Assembly: GCA_934500875.1 (NCBI GenBank)
Contig: CAKSTL010000004.1
Location: 1 to 64,000, forward strand
DNA from: an uncultured Clostridia bacterium
GTDB lineage: Bacteria; Bacillota; Clostridia; UMGS1810
DNA length: 64,000 bases
Direction: 5' to 3'
Position numbers and translations under genes: made by a program. This document shows positions 56,301 through 63,780 of this stretch, in pieces; the first letter of the stretch is position 1; every line of letters starts with the position of its first letter. The notes beneath the pieces are model-generated. The model did no database searches, had not been told where the DNA came from, and worked only from the letters and a program-made list of their open reading frames with translations.

Positions 56301-57609
56301 TGCATACGGCTTTGTTAAAAAGTATTTTGAGGCAAGAAATATTCACGTATGCGGTGCTGAAATAAACCGTCTTGTAAGGGGCTGCACCGGTGTTAAACGA
56401 ACAACGGGTCAGCATCCCGGCGGCGTTATGATTGTTCCGAGAAACCGTGATGTTCACGAATTTACGCCGATACAGTATCCGGCGGACGATAAAACGGGCG
56501 GCGTAATTACCACTCACTTTGATTATCACTCCATCAGCGGTAAGCTTTTGAAGCTCGATATACTCGGTCACGACGACCCGACCGTTATAAGAATGCTTGA
56601 AGATTTAACAAAAACAAACGCACGAGAAATTCCGTTTGCAGACCCCGAAACTATGAGCCTTTTCCACACAACCGAGGCTCTCGGCGTTACAAGCGAGCAA
56701 ATAAACAGCACCGTCGGAACGTTTGCCGTGCCTGAATTCGGAACAAAATTTGTGCGTCAAATGCTTGTTGACACAAATCCCACAACGTTTGCCGAGCTTG
56801 TTCGTATTTCGGGTCTTTCGCACGGTACGGACGTTTGGCTGAACAATGCGCAGGACCTTATCGTAAACGGCATTGCCGCCCTTAACGAAACGATTTGTAC
56901 CCGTGACGATATTATGCTCGGTCTTATTGATATGGGTGTTGAGCCGTCGCTTTCGTTCAGAATAATGGAAAGCGTAAGAAAAGGAAAGGGCATTACCGAC
57001 GAGTGGGAAGCGGAAATGCGAAAAAACAACGTTCCCGACTGGTATATAGATTCGTGCAAAAAAATTAAATATATGTTCCCGAAGGCGCATGCCGTTGCTT
57101 ATGTTACTATGGCATACAGAATTGCGTGGTATAAGGTGCATTATCCGAAGGAGTTTTACTGTACTTATTTCACCGTCCGTGCAGACGATTTTGACGCTGC
57201 CATGATGGCGCAGGGCAGGGACGTTGTGCTTGAAAATATGAGGATTATTTCCGAAAAAGGCAATGAGGCAACAGCGAAGGAAAAAGGCGTTCTCACAATT
57301 TTGGAGGTTTGCAACGAAATGTATTGCAGAGGACTTAAATTTTTGCCCATACACATTTCTACCTCGGAGGCATTTAAGTTTATTCCGAAAGAGGACGGCA
57401 TTGTACCCCCGCTTAACGCTATTTCGGGTCTTGGTACAAATGCGGCGCTGAGCATTGTTGAAGAACGAAAAAAAGAGCCGTTTTCGTGTATTGACGACCT
57501 TATCGAACGTGCAAAGGTTAACAAAACGGTCATTGAAACAATGAAAAAACACGGTTGTCTTTCGGGAATGAGGCAAAACAGCCAGCTTAGTTTTTTTAAT
57601 ATGATTTAA
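53350..57609 (+). CDS. polC: DNA polymerase III alpha subunit, PolC type
   Basis: 1419 residues, full length. Leading-strand replicase of low-GC Gram-positives. N-terminal domain (to about 200), OB fold (about 220-310), PHP domain starting HMHTKMSAMDG (about 322) and interrupted by the 3'-5' exonuclease (FDLETTGLSP at about 408). Then a zinc finger (CPKC...CPVCG, about 887-922), the palm with PDIDLNFSGDY (about 945), and fingers and tandem HhH to the end. GTG start at 53350 is 3 bases after the rsmI stop, with a G-rich ribosome binding site somewhat far upstream. Confidence 0.97.
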   Translation: MSPSTVSLNQIFDSVFVPPQLKELKILKADYDKEKKYAEIILFSDKIVDYKIIEDYKNDVLQRFEFDKLAIKIKYDLDIEECDKEILFDNLLFYVNTLCPGAQQLLAGSAWRLSDGKTIEIDCKNGTSLLYKLKCDNLIKRLVQTQFAKNVSVIFNDLSSEEEYFKTRTEIINSFEPIVMPVHENFSYEYIPEEEADKSKVLYGKFIFEMPIPIKDVKDTLEYAVIEGEVFDVDNRVLKSGKVLFSFCITDLTSSYNVKMFMGEKRFNDISEKVKNGVYIKLKGRVEYDDYMKEYVIFAKDINSAEKEVRTDNSTEKRVELHMHTKMSAMDGMTDVKTLVSTAAKWGHKAVAVTDHGNVQAFPDAAKAAKSCGIKVIYGVECYLLSDELQIVYNVCDKSLSDSFVVFDLETTGLSPVDDAVTEIGAVKVVNGEIVDTFSTFVNPGRKIPQHIVEITSITDEMVADADMIDKALPRFLEFVGDSALVAHNATFDVGFITAAAQKLDIPFKACFIDTVGMSRALLTDIKNHKLNTIAAHLGISLENHHRAVDDATATGHIFVKFLGMLKEKGIENVNRINSDLSKSSGIKHKKTYHAIILVKNQTGLKNLYHIISKSHLEHFQGKPRVPKSLLAEYREGLILGSACEAGELYSAIVDGKTLDEVNEIVRYYDYLEIQPLGNNRFLVEKGRVPNEAALKTINKTIIDLGRRHNKMTVATCDVHFLNPSDEVFRRILMAGQGFEDADNQAPLYFRTTEEMLDEFAYLGETLAHEVVIENPNKIADMCDEILPVPNETAPPIIDGADDELREKTLGKAHELYGDPIPKVVQDRIDAELSSIIDNGYAVLYIIAERLVQKSLSDGYLVGSRGSVGSSFVAFLSGITEVNSLPPHYRCPKCKNLEFIKDGKISCGFDLPPKKCPVCGEDYIRDGHDIPFETFLGFGGGKEPDIDLNFSGDYQPVAHKFTEEIFGEGHVFRAGTIGTIAEKTAYGFVKKYFEARNIHVCGAEINRLVRGCTGVKRTTGQHPGGVMIVPRNRDVHEFTPIQYPADDKTGGVITTHFDYHSISGKLLKLDILGHDDPTVIRMLEDLTKTNAREIPFADPETMSLFHTTEALGVTSEQINSTVGTFAVPEFGTKFVRQMLVDTNPTTFAELVRISGLSHGTDVWLNNAQDLIVNGIAALNETICTRDDIMLGLIDMGVEPSLSFRIMESVRKGKGITDEWEAEMRKNNVPDWYIDSCKKIKYMFPKAHAVAYVTMAYRIAWYKVHYPKEFYCTYFTVRADDFDAAMMAQGRDVVLENMRIISEKGNEATAKEKGVLTILEVCNEMYCRGLKFLPIHISTSEAFKFIPKEDGIVPPLNAISGLGTNAALSIVEERKKEPFSCIDDLIERAKVNKTVIETMKKHGCLSGMRQNSQLSFFNMI

Positions 57610-57638
57610 TATAAAATTTTTAAAACGGAGGGAGAAAA

Positions 57639-57893
57639 ATGAAAGATTTAAAAGTTAAAATGCGTGATGCGGCAATTTTTGCCGAGGACAGGTTAAGATG
57701 TTTTGACATAATTGATTTTTGCATTTTTGCAATGTCTTTTTTGTCAATCGGCTATCTTATGGGTGCGGCAAAAAGAAAGTTCAAAAAAACATTTGCACCG
57801 TTTTTTGCGTTTATCGGCATAATCAGCACTGCATATGTTGTAATTAAAATTTTCTTTAAAGATTCTGTTCCGTACACAAAATTAAGAGGCTGA
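57639..57893 (+). CDS. Small membrane protein of unknown function
   Basis: 84 residues: charged N-terminus (about 1-25), one or two membrane segments (about 26-42 and 52-72) separated by a basic stretch AKRKFKK. I recognise no family. Good ribosome binding site (GGAGGGAG) before ATG 57639, 29 bases after polC, and a terminator right after it, so it appears to be the last gene of the polC unit. Confidence 0.65.
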   Translation: MKDLKVKMRDAAIFAEDRLRCFDIIDFCIFAMSFLSIGYLMGAAKRKFKKTFAPFFAFIGIISTAYVVIKIFFKDSVPYTKLRG

Positions 57894-57897
57894 CAAA

Positions 57898-57931
57898 AGA
57901 AAATCCACCCGAAAAGCGGGTGGATTTTTAT
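57898..57931. terminator. Bidirectional terminator
   Basis: An 11-bp stem AAATCCACCCG/CGGGTGGATTT (57901-57911 with 57917-57927) with T-runs on both strands, between convergent small genes. Confidence 0.85.
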
Positions 57932-58060
57932 TTATTCATCACGAGTTTCGATTATAGCATTTTTAACTGCTGCCTTTATAACAAAATACAGCGCAATAAG
58001 AATAACCGCTGCTATGAATATGTAATAAAATAAAACCACCAGACTTCCTATGGCTCCCAT
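57932..58060 (-). CDS. 42-residue single-pass membrane protein
   Basis: Starts MGAIGSLVVLFYYIF and continues as one hydrophobic helix of about 28 residues, then a short charged tail ending IIETRDE. It resembles the small Gly-Ser-starting membrane proteins found in Clostridia (DUF6019-like), function unknown. AAAGGGG lies 6 bases before ATG 58060, supporting translation. Confidence 0.6.
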   Translation of the reverse strand: MGAIGSLVVLFYYIFIAAVILIALYFVIKAAVKNAIIETRDE

Positions 58061-58121
58061 TTTTTCACCCCTTTCAGCTTTAGAATTGAGTAAAGCGTAA
58101 CATAAATTCTAAATTTTGTCA

Positions 58122-58156
58122 ATAAAAATGCAGCAGGGGATAAAATGCCTGCCGCA
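58122..58156 (-). terminator. Terminator of the DUF421 gene
   Basis: A 9-bp stem (58148-58156 with 58129-58137), then a T-run on the minus strand, close to the stop at 58162. Confidence 0.7.
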
Positions 58157-58161
58157 AAAAA

Positions 58162-58869
58162 TTATTGAAAAATATCGTTTTTATTCTCTTTGTCGGTTGA
58201 ATTATAAACCGTAAAATTATCATATTCATCACAGACTGCAAGAAAAATTTCTTCTATGTTCTTGCTTTTGTTAAGTGCAAGCTGTTTTTTCAGCCAGTTT
58301 TCATCCTTTCCGATTGCCGCAAGGTTTTTGTGAAGAATCTGACCATCTAAAATAAGCGAATAAAACGCTTTTTCCTGTTTTGGCTCAAGGTTCAAGTCAG
58401 ACGGCGTTGCCGGGCGGTCACAAGATTTCGGAAGAAACGATATTTTGCCGTTTTCTTCAATTACGGCGGTTTGCACCTGCGATAAATCAAAATATCCCGC
58501 AAGCCTGCATTCCATTAAAAATTCGTTTATGTCAAGCTTTGATTTTGCAAAATTATTCCTAAACAGCGTTCCGTTGTCGTACAGTATAAGCGATTTTCCC
58601 GTAAAAAAACGGCGCATTGCTAACGATTTGTTTGTAAGATAGGCAATAAGAACCACCACAACGGTATACACAACCATGGCAATAAGCGGGTCAAAAAAGT
58701 CGGGTACTTCGTCTGTTGCCATTTCTGCGGCAATAGAGCCGATTGTTATGCTGTTTATATAATCAAACATATTAAACTGCGAAATTTGCTTGTTGCCCAT
58801 AATTTTTGTCAGCAAAAACAATACGATTATTGAGCTTAAAGATGTAGAAACAATTTTTAAAAAATACAT
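58162..58869 (-). CDS. DUF421 (YetF-type) membrane protein
   Basis: 235 residues. Three N-terminal membrane helices with the family's conserved MGNKQISQFNMFDYI and TIGSIAAEMA, then a cytosolic mixed domain with LIDG-type LILYDNGTLFRNNF, and a second repeat ending in FLAVCDEYDNFTVY. YetF-type proteins have been linked to spore and membrane biology in Bacillus, but no activity is established. ATG 58869 has AAAGGCGG 7 bases upstream and is preferred over ATG 58887. Confidence 0.88.
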   Translation of the reverse strand: MYFLKIVSTSLSSIIVLFLLTKIMGNKQISQFNMFDYINSITIGSIAAEMATDEVPDFFDPLIAMVVYTVVVVLIAYLTNKSLAMRRFFTGKSLILYDNGTLFRNNFAKSKLDINEFLMECRLAGYFDLSQVQTAVIEENGKISFLPKSCDRPATPSDLNLEPKQEKAFYSLILDGQILHKNLAAIGKDENWLKKQLALNKSKNIEEIFLAVCDEYDNFTVYNSTDKENKNDIFQ

Positions 58870-58956
58870 TTTTGCGCCGCCTTTCAACTGCGTTTTATGA
58901 TATTATGCGCACTTTTGGAAAAAATAATCAAAAATAACAGTATAAAAGTCAGACAA

Positions 58957-58989
58957 ATAAAAAAAGAGCGGCTTAAAATCCGCTCTTTA
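58957..58989 (-). terminator. Terminator of the oxidoreductase-ThuA operon
   Basis: Stem AAAGAGCGG/CCGCTCTTT (58980-58988 with 58963-58971), then a T-run on the minus strand. Confidence 0.85.
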
Positions 58990-59001
58990 AAAAATATGTT
59001 T

Positions 59002-60048
59002 TTACAGCTCAATCCATTTTTGCTCGTCGGCAGATTTGCACAGAGCGTCCAAAACCCCCTGAAGTTTTACGCCGTCCGAAACGTGCGGAGCATACTGACA
59101 TTCTTTTCCGTTTACAAGGTCGATAAATGTCTGTTCCTGCTGCACAAAAAATTCTTTCGGAACGTCAATGGTATGAAGTCCGTTTGCCTTGATATCAACC
59201 TCGCCGATACATACGCCCAGAACTTCGGGGTTGTTGAGATTGAATGAAATAACGCCTTTTGTAGCATACACGTCAAATTTAATTGTGTTTACGTTTCCGA
59301 TTGCGCAGCGTGTTATAAGAAAGTTTGCAACGGCGCCGCTTTTCATTTCGCCGATAAAGCTGCAGTAATCGTCGGTTTCGACAGGTGCATATTCCTCGCT
59401 GTCAAGCTTTTTGCGCTCTTTTACAACGATTTTTGTCTGTGCGCAAACTTTTTTTAAATCGCCGGCAAGAAAAGTTGCAAGGTCGATAAGGTGTACGCCC
59501 AAATCGCCGAGAACGCCTGTTCCCGCATACTTTTTGACAAAACGCCAGTCAAGGCGTCTGCCTTCCATAAATGCGCTTGATTTAAGATATTCAACATTGA
59601 TTGAAATAATATCGCCGATAAGATTATTTTCCATAATCCACTTTGCAAAACGCACTGCCGGTTTGAAACGGTATGACATACACATCATATTTACGGCATT
59701 TGTTTCTTTTATTGCGTCAGTCAGTTCGCCCGTATCGGCAAGGCTTACGCTCAGCGGTTTTTCAACATTGATGCTCTTTCCGGCACGCACTGCGTCTGCC
59801 GCCATTTTTACATGAAGATAATTCGGTGTGCAAACTTCAACTGCGTCAACCTCAGGGCAGGCGATTAGGTCTTTATAATCCTTAAATCTGTATTTTTCAT
59901 CAATTTTCAAATCGTCGCCGACCTTTTTCAGCGTCTTTTCGTCAATATCGCAAATTGCGGTTATAACGGCGTCGCTGCACTCTTTAAGCTGCGGAATGTG
60001 AACGTTCTGTGCTATACCGCCGACGCCTATAATTCCTACTTTTACCAT
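59002..60048 (-). CDS. Gfo/Idh/MocA family NAD(P)-dependent sugar oxidoreductase
   Basis: 348 residues. Rossmann nucleotide-binding motif GVGGIAQNVH at the N-terminus, VCTPNYLH, the family Lys in EKPLSVS (about 97), and the C-terminal alpha/beta domain with RLDWRFVKKYAGTGVLGDLGVHLIDL. Members oxidise or reduce sugars and inositols; substrate unknown. Second gene after the ThuA-like gene (12 bases apart, GGAGGG ribosome binding site), so the two form an operon. Confidence 0.92.
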   Translation of the reverse strand: MVKVGIIGVGGIAQNVHIPQLKECSDAVITAICDIDEKTLKKVGDDLKIDEKYRFKDYKDLIACPEVDAVEVCTPNYLHVKMAADAVRAGKSINVEKPLSVSLADTGELTDAIKETNAVNMMCMSYRFKPAVRFAKWIMENNLIGDIISINVEYLKSSAFMEGRRLDWRFVKKYAGTGVLGDLGVHLIDLATFLAGDLKKVCAQTKIVVKERKKLDSEEYAPVETDDYCSFIGEMKSGAVANFLITRCAIGNVNTIKFDVYATKGVISFNLNNPEVLGVCIGEVDIKANGLHTIDVPKEFFVQQEQTFIDLVNGKECQYAPHVSDGVKLQGVLDALCKSADEQKWIEL

Positions 60049-60060
60049 TTTAAACCCTCC

Positions 60061-60834
60061 TTAATTTTTAATATAGGTATGCTTTCTGAGCGAATCGTCC
60101 ATACCTTCAAATTTATCTTTTACCTTTTCTATAGCCTCATAGTGACCGAGCGTAGGCTTGGGACCGTTGTTCGGTTTTGCCCAGTATACGGCATTTTCAA
60201 GTATTTTTGTTATATCCTCACGCCAGTAAATGGGGTATTCCTCGTGTCCCGAACGGAAATAAAATATCTTGCCGAGGCCTCTTTTGTAGCAGCAGCCGCT
60301 TCTGAACACCTCGCCGCCGGAAAACCAGCTTATAAACACAAGCTCGTCCGGTGTGGGAATTTCAAAACGTTCGCCGTAGGTTTCTTCCTGGGGAATTTCA
60401 ATGTATTCGGGAAGTCCGCTTGCAATCGGGTGCGAAGGTTCTATTACCCAAATACGTTCAGTTTCGTCGTTTTCTCTCCATTTTGAGCGGCAAACTGTGC
60501 CCATAAGCTTAACAAACGGCTTGCTCAAATGACCGGAATGAAGGACGATAAGACCCATTCCGTCAAGAACTCTTGCCTTAACCTTTTCCGCAACCTCATC
60601 CGATACCTTACTGTGCGCAATGTGACCCCACCAGATAAGCACATCCGTAGTGTTGAGTACATCGTCCGTAAGACCGTGCTCCGGCATATCGAGCGTGGCG
60701 GTTCTGATGTTAAATTCTTCGTTTCTGCCAAGCATTTTCTTTATCGCCATATGTATGCCGTCGGGATAAATTTTTGCAACAGTTTCGCTTTGCTTTTCGT
60801 GAACAAATTCGTTCCATACCGTAACGTTAATCAT
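60061..60834 (-). CDS. ThuA-like (trehalose utilisation) protein
   Basis: 257 residues. Glutamine-amidotransferase-like fold with [26 protein letters not shown], and the paired [17 protein letters not shown]. ThuA-family proteins sit in sugar-catabolism operons with Gfo/Idh dehydrogenases and take part in keto-sugar handling. ATG 60834 has GGAGGG 6 bases upstream; the frame extends further without a better start. First gene of the operon, divergent from the AraC regulator. Confidence 0.9.
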   Translation of the reverse strand: MINVTVWNEFVHEKQSETVAKIYPDGIHMAIKKMLGRNEEFNIRTATLDMPEHGLTDDVLNTTDVLIWWGHIAHSKVSDEVAEKVKARVLDGMGLIVLHSGHLSKPFVKLMGTVCRSKWRENDETERIWVIEPSHPIASGLPEYIEIPQEETYGERFEIPTPDELVFISWFSGGEVFRSGCCYKRGLGKIFYFRSGHEEYPIYWREDITKILENAVYWAKPNNGPKPTLGHYEAIEKVKDKFEGMDDSLRKHTYIKN

Positions 60835-60867
60835 AATTGACCCTCCAATAAAGTATTCTGTAATTTC

Positions 60868-60895
60868 ATTATAGCCGAACACACGATAAATACAA
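60868..60895 (-). promoter_or_regulatory. Promoter of the ThuA-oxidoreductase operon
   Basis: Minus strand TTGTAT (60890-60895), 16-base spacer, TATAAT (60868-60873). The direct-repeat operator lies just upstream of its -35. Confidence 0.65.
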
Positions 60896-60902
60896 TAAAT
60901 TT

Positions 60903-60935
60903 TTCGAAACAAAAATTACACTATTCGAAACAAAA
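60903..60935 (+). promoter_or_regulatory. Direct-repeat operator for the AraC-family regulator
   Basis: TTCGAAACAAAA occurs at 60903-60914 and again at 60924-60935, exactly 21 bases apart, two helical turns, as expected for an AraC-family dimer. It sits between the two divergent -35 elements and can serve both. Confidence 0.75.
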
Positions 60936-60939
60936 CGTA

Positions 60940-60968
60940 TTGACAAATTATTCTTTGCGCAGTATAAT
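60940..60968 (+). promoter_or_regulatory. Promoter of the AraC-family gene
   Basis: Perfect TTGACA (60940-60945), 17-base spacer, perfect TATAAT (60963-60968). Confidence 0.85.
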
Positions 60969-60998
60969 GCTTATATAGATTTTAAGGATGAATGATGT

Positions 60999-61850
60999 AT
61001 GTATACAAAAAAATTACAAAATATTGTTTACGAAAACTTTAATATAACTGCGTGCTATGTGCTTGGACAGGAAAGAAGGGGAGAGAGCGCATATTTTTCA
61101 ACCGTCGGAAAGCCGAGAAAAATAAACGGATTTTTCTATTTCTACGGCTGCGACTGTGAATATACGCTCAAAAACGGCGAAAAAAAGTTTGCAAAAAAGG
61201 GTGATGTTGTGTTTTTGCCTCCGTTTTGCGAATATGAATCCCGTTTTTCAAATTCGGACAACAAATTTGTTGACTGCATATTGTTAAACCTCCTGTTTTC
61301 GGATGATTCGGGAAAAGAATTTTTTCTTTCGGATGAGCTTTGCGTGTTTACACCTGGCGACAGCGAGCTTATTAAACGGAAATTTTTCAATATACTAAAC
61401 CTTTACAGCAGACCCATAAAAAACACTGCCGAGTTGAAATCTGTTTCATACAAAATACTTTCATATTTCGCAACAGCAAACAAGGAAATTAATCTTGATA
61501 CAAGCCGATATAAGTATATTGCAAAAGGAATAAGATATCTTGAAACCGATATAAAACAGGAAAAATCAATCGAAGAAATTGCGGCAATGTGCAACGTAAG
61601 CTCTGCATATTTCAGAAAGCTGTTTAAAGAGTATTCTTCCTTATCTCCGATAAATTTCCGTATACGAAAAAAACTTGATATGGCAAAAGATATGCTGACA
61701 AACAGCGCAATGAGCATTGTTGAAATAAGCGATTATCTCGGATTTGAAAATGTAACGTATTTTACAAGACTTTTTAAATCTTATGAAAAAATTCCGCCCG
61801 CAAAATACCGTAATGTCGCACATTTAGTTAACAATAACAAAATTATGTAA
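60999..61850 (+). CDS. AraC-family transcriptional regulator
   Basis: 283 residues. N-terminal cupin-like sensor (about 20-160; KKGDVVFLPPFCEYE is the typical cupin strand) and C-terminal double helix-turn-helix (about 185-275: SIEEIAAMCNVSSAYFRKLFKEY, here split by family pattern, and ISDYLGFENVTYFTRLFK). Presumably senses a sugar and controls the divergent ThuA-oxidoreductase operon through the direct repeats between them. ATG 60999 is the best supported start. Confidence 0.93.
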   Translation: MYTKKLQNIVYENFNITACYVLGQERRGESAYFSTVGKPRKINGFFYFYGCDCEYTLKNGEKKFAKKGDVVFLPPFCEYESRFSNSDNKFVDCILLNLLFSDDSGKEFFLSDELCVFTPGDSELIKRKFFNILNLYSRPIKNTAELKSVSYKILSYFATANKEINLDTSRYKYIAKGIRYLETDIKQEKSIEEIAAMCNVSSAYFRKLFKEYSSLSPINFRIRKKLDMAKDMLTNSAMSIVEISDYLGFENVTYFTRLFKSYEKIPPAKYRNVAHLVNNNKIM

Positions 61851-61868
61851 ACCAAATTCACACAAACT

Positions 61869-61894
61869 AAGCCGAACAAACAACTGTTCGGCTT
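61869..61894. terminator. Hairpin between convergent araC-type gene and sigK
   Basis: A 10-bp stem AAGCCGAACA/TGTTCGGCTT with a 6-base loop; only AT-rich sequence follows, so weak on both strands. Confidence 0.5.
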
Positions 61895-61896
61895 AA

Positions 61897-62580
61897 TTAT
61901 TTATAAAAATCATCTTTAATTTTTTCCAATGCCTTTTTTTCAATTCTGGACACATACGAACGTGATATATTAAGCTTTTTTGCAATTTCGTTTTGTGTAA
62001 GAGGTGACGTTCCGCAAAGACCGTACCGCAGCTGCAAAACCGTGCTTTCACGCTTTGCAAGCCGTCTTTTCATACATTCATACAGCCTTTTAACCTGCAT
62101 TTTTAAATCTACTTTGTCAAATACGTTTTCATCCTCGTCGTAGAGCTTATCAATCAGCGATACCTCGTTTCCGTCCTTATCCTTTCCGATAGGTTCCTGC
62201 AAAGACACATCTGCACTCCGCTTTTTTTCTGCCCGAAAATGCATAAGAATTTCGTTGTCTATGCACTTTGCCGCATAGGTTGCAAGCCGTGCGCCTTTAT
62301 CCATATCGAATGTGGTAATCGCCTTTATCAGACCGATTGTTCCTATTGATATCAAATCGTCCGTTTCTGCGCACCTTTCCGAATATTTTTTTACGATATG
62401 CGCCACCAGACGCAGGTTTCTCTCTATAAGTATGTTTTTCGCTTCGTTATCGCCGTTTTTGTATCTTAAAAGATATTCTCTTTCCTCCTTTGGGGTAAGC
62501 GGCTTTTTGAATGTTTTTGCGCTCGATACAAAAAGCGTCAGAAAACACATATGCGGCAAAATTCCCAAAAAAGTCAGCAT
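61897..62580 (-). CDS. sigK: Sporulation sigma factor sigma-K, uninterrupted
   Basis: 227 residues. Late mother-cell sigma factor. A hydrophobic pro-sequence (about 1-22) precedes KPLTPKEEREYL, as in pro-sigma-K, which is cleaved by SpoIVFB. Region 2 has NLRLVAHIVKKY, DLISIGTIGLIKA and ATYAAKCIDNEILMH; region 4 ends with NISRSYVSRIEKKAL. The gene is whole, without a skin element. ATG 62580 has GGAGG 8 bases upstream; GTG 62589 is possible but contains the ribosome binding site. Confidence 0.93.
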   Translation of the reverse strand: MLTFLGILPHMCFLTLFVSSAKTFKKPLTPKEEREYLLRYKNGDNEAKNILIERNLRLVAHIVKKYSERCAETDDLISIGTIGLIKAITTFDMDKGARLATYAAKCIDNEILMHFRAEKKRSADVSLQEPIGKDKDGNEVSLIDKLYDEDENVFDKVDLKMQVKRLYECMKRRLAKRESTVLQLRYGLCGTSPLTQNEIAKKLNISRSYVSRIEKKALEKIKDDFYK

Positions 62581-62602
62581 TCTAAGCACCTCCGATATTT
62601 TA

Positions 62603-62610
62603 ATTATATG
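62603..62610 (-). promoter_or_regulatory. Putative sigma-E/K -10 element of sigK
   Basis: Minus strand CATATAAT, close to the mother-cell sigma -10 consensus (CATACAnT or CATAnnnTA), with an ACA 16 bases upstream. It lies 23 bases before the sigK start. Confidence 0.45.
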
Positions 62611-62663
62611 CCTTGCCGCTTATTTGTGTGTTTGTCTTTAAAAATATTTTTTATACAAAATGT

Positions 62664-62692
62664 AACAAAATCCGACATTTTTTCATATTATA
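62664..62692 (+). promoter_or_regulatory. Sigma-K-type promoter of the cysteine-rich protein gene
   Basis: AACA (62664-62667), 16-base spacer, CATATTATA (62684-62692). This fits the Bacillus sigma-K pattern mACm, 16-17 bases, CATAnnnTA. Confidence 0.6.
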
Positions 62693-62725
62693 CACTACAA
62701 CACAAAAGAAAGGAGGTAAACCTAA

Positions 62726-63040
62726 ATGAACGAATTTGACAGACCTAAAGATTTTCCCGCTGTAGGTTATCAGGAAGTTGATGTTTGCGTACCTGTAACC
62801 GTAAAGCCGTTTGCAAATGTTTTGGCTCCGAAAATCAAATGCGTGGGCACACCCGTTGTATGCGCAGGAGAAGGAGAGTGCAAGGGCAATTGCGGAAATG
62901 TTTGCAAGTTTACAATCAGTCAGAAAATAAAGGTTGAAATTCCGGTTATTTTCGGCGCAAAGGCAGAGGTTGGCGCCGCTGCCATTGATTGTGACGGCGT
63001 AGGCGTTGACAGACCCGAGCCGTGTTGCTGCAATAAATAA
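62726..63040 (+). CDS. Cysteine-rich protein, probable spore-coat or sporulation protein
   Basis: 104 residues, no signal peptide or membrane segment. Conserved-looking beta-rich sequence with VDVCVPVTVKPFANV, a central Cys-Gly cluster (CVGTPVVCAGEGECKGNC), FTISQKIKVEIPVIFGA, and the end EPCCCNK; nine or ten cysteines in all. I have seen this pattern in clostridial proteins of unknown function. The sigma-K-type promoter and adjacent sigK suggest expression in the mother cell and incorporation in the coat through disulfides. Very strong ribosome binding site AAAGGAGG. Confidence 0.65.
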   Translation: MNEFDRPKDFPAVGYQEVDVCVPVTVKPFANVLAPKIKCVGTPVVCAGEGECKGNCGNVCKFTISQKIKVEIPVIFGAKAEVGAAAIDCDGVGVDRPEPCCCNK

Positions 63041-63054
63041 CATTAACTGAACAA

Positions 63055-63098
63055 TATGCACCTTTAAGGGATGAAATTAACCTCCTTTAAGGTGCATA
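63055..63098. terminator. Long hairpin after the cysteine-rich gene
   Basis: A perfect 15-bp stem TATGCACCTTTAAGG with its complement (63055-63069 with 63084-63098) and a 14-base loop, followed by CCATTTTT on the plus strand. Confidence 0.65.
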
Positions 63099-63127
63099 CC
63101 ATTTTTAAATCTTATATCTTTTTTGCT

Positions 63128-63694
63128 TTACGGATTTCGTATAATATATTTTCCGTTTTTTTGCAGCGGATTTATGTTGTTGTGCGACACAAACGTTTCA
63201 AACAATGCCGATATAATCTCCCAGGTTGCCTTGTCAACAACGCCGGTTTCTTTTATTCCGGCTGTGTTTTGAATTTCTATTACGGCTTTTTGCGTCCTTT
63301 CGTCAAATTTTCCGCTTATTTCAATTTCGGGTATGTTTGAAAGATGAGCGCCGAGCGCAGTAATCATTGCCTGAATAACATATACAATGCCGTTTTCATC
63401 ATCGTTTTTAATCACAAAATGCGGTGACGGAAAAACGCTTGTTCGCTTAGGCTCGGCATATTTTTTGAGCGTATTCTTATACTCCGAATAAATACGGTTC
63501 CAGGTTTCGTTGTCTATAATTCCCGATTGCGGCAGGTTAAAAACTCTTTGAAATTCCGTTACGGCATTCTGCGTCTGATTGCCGAAAATTCCGTCGGGAA
63601 TAATTTTCGGGATATCATTATCATATGAAACCCGTCTTAAAAAGGTTTGAACATTTCTTATCGGCTTGTTCACCGCCGAACGTGTTGTAAGCAT
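63128..63694 (-). CDS. Protein with two peptidoglycan-binding (PG_binding_1) repeats
   Basis: 188 residues. Two repeats: about 12-67 (QTFLRRVSYDNDIP, DGIFGNQTQNAVTEFQRVF, GIIDNETWNRIY) and about 100-165 (GKFDERTQKAVIEIQ, GVVDKATWEII). No catalytic domain or signal peptide is visible. Such repeats bind glycan strands and are common on spore cortex-lytic and coat-associated proteins. AAAGGAGG precedes ATG 63694. It lies downstream of a second gene with the same repeat (63781 onward), so the two may be one split or duplicated gene pair. Confidence 0.8.
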   Translation of the reverse strand: MLTTRSAVNKPIRNVQTFLRRVSYDNDIPKIIPDGIFGNQTQNAVTEFQRVFNLPQSGIIDNETWNRIYSEYKNTLKKYAEPKRTSVFPSPHFVIKNDDENGIVYVIQAMITALGAHLSNIPEIEISGKFDERTQKAVIEIQNTAGIKETGVVDKATWEIISALFETFVSHNNINPLQKNGKYIIRNP

Positions 63695-63780
63695 ATTTTT
63701 CCTCCTTTGGCATATGGGTCAAGTACTGCGTTTTTAAAATATCGATTTCTAAGCCATACGAGTTTAGAAATTTTTGACGC

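Noticed and set aside
58897..59247. Plus-strand 116-codon frame over the end of the Gfo/Idh gene
   Set aside because: It runs antisense through a clear coding region and a terminator; composition is random.
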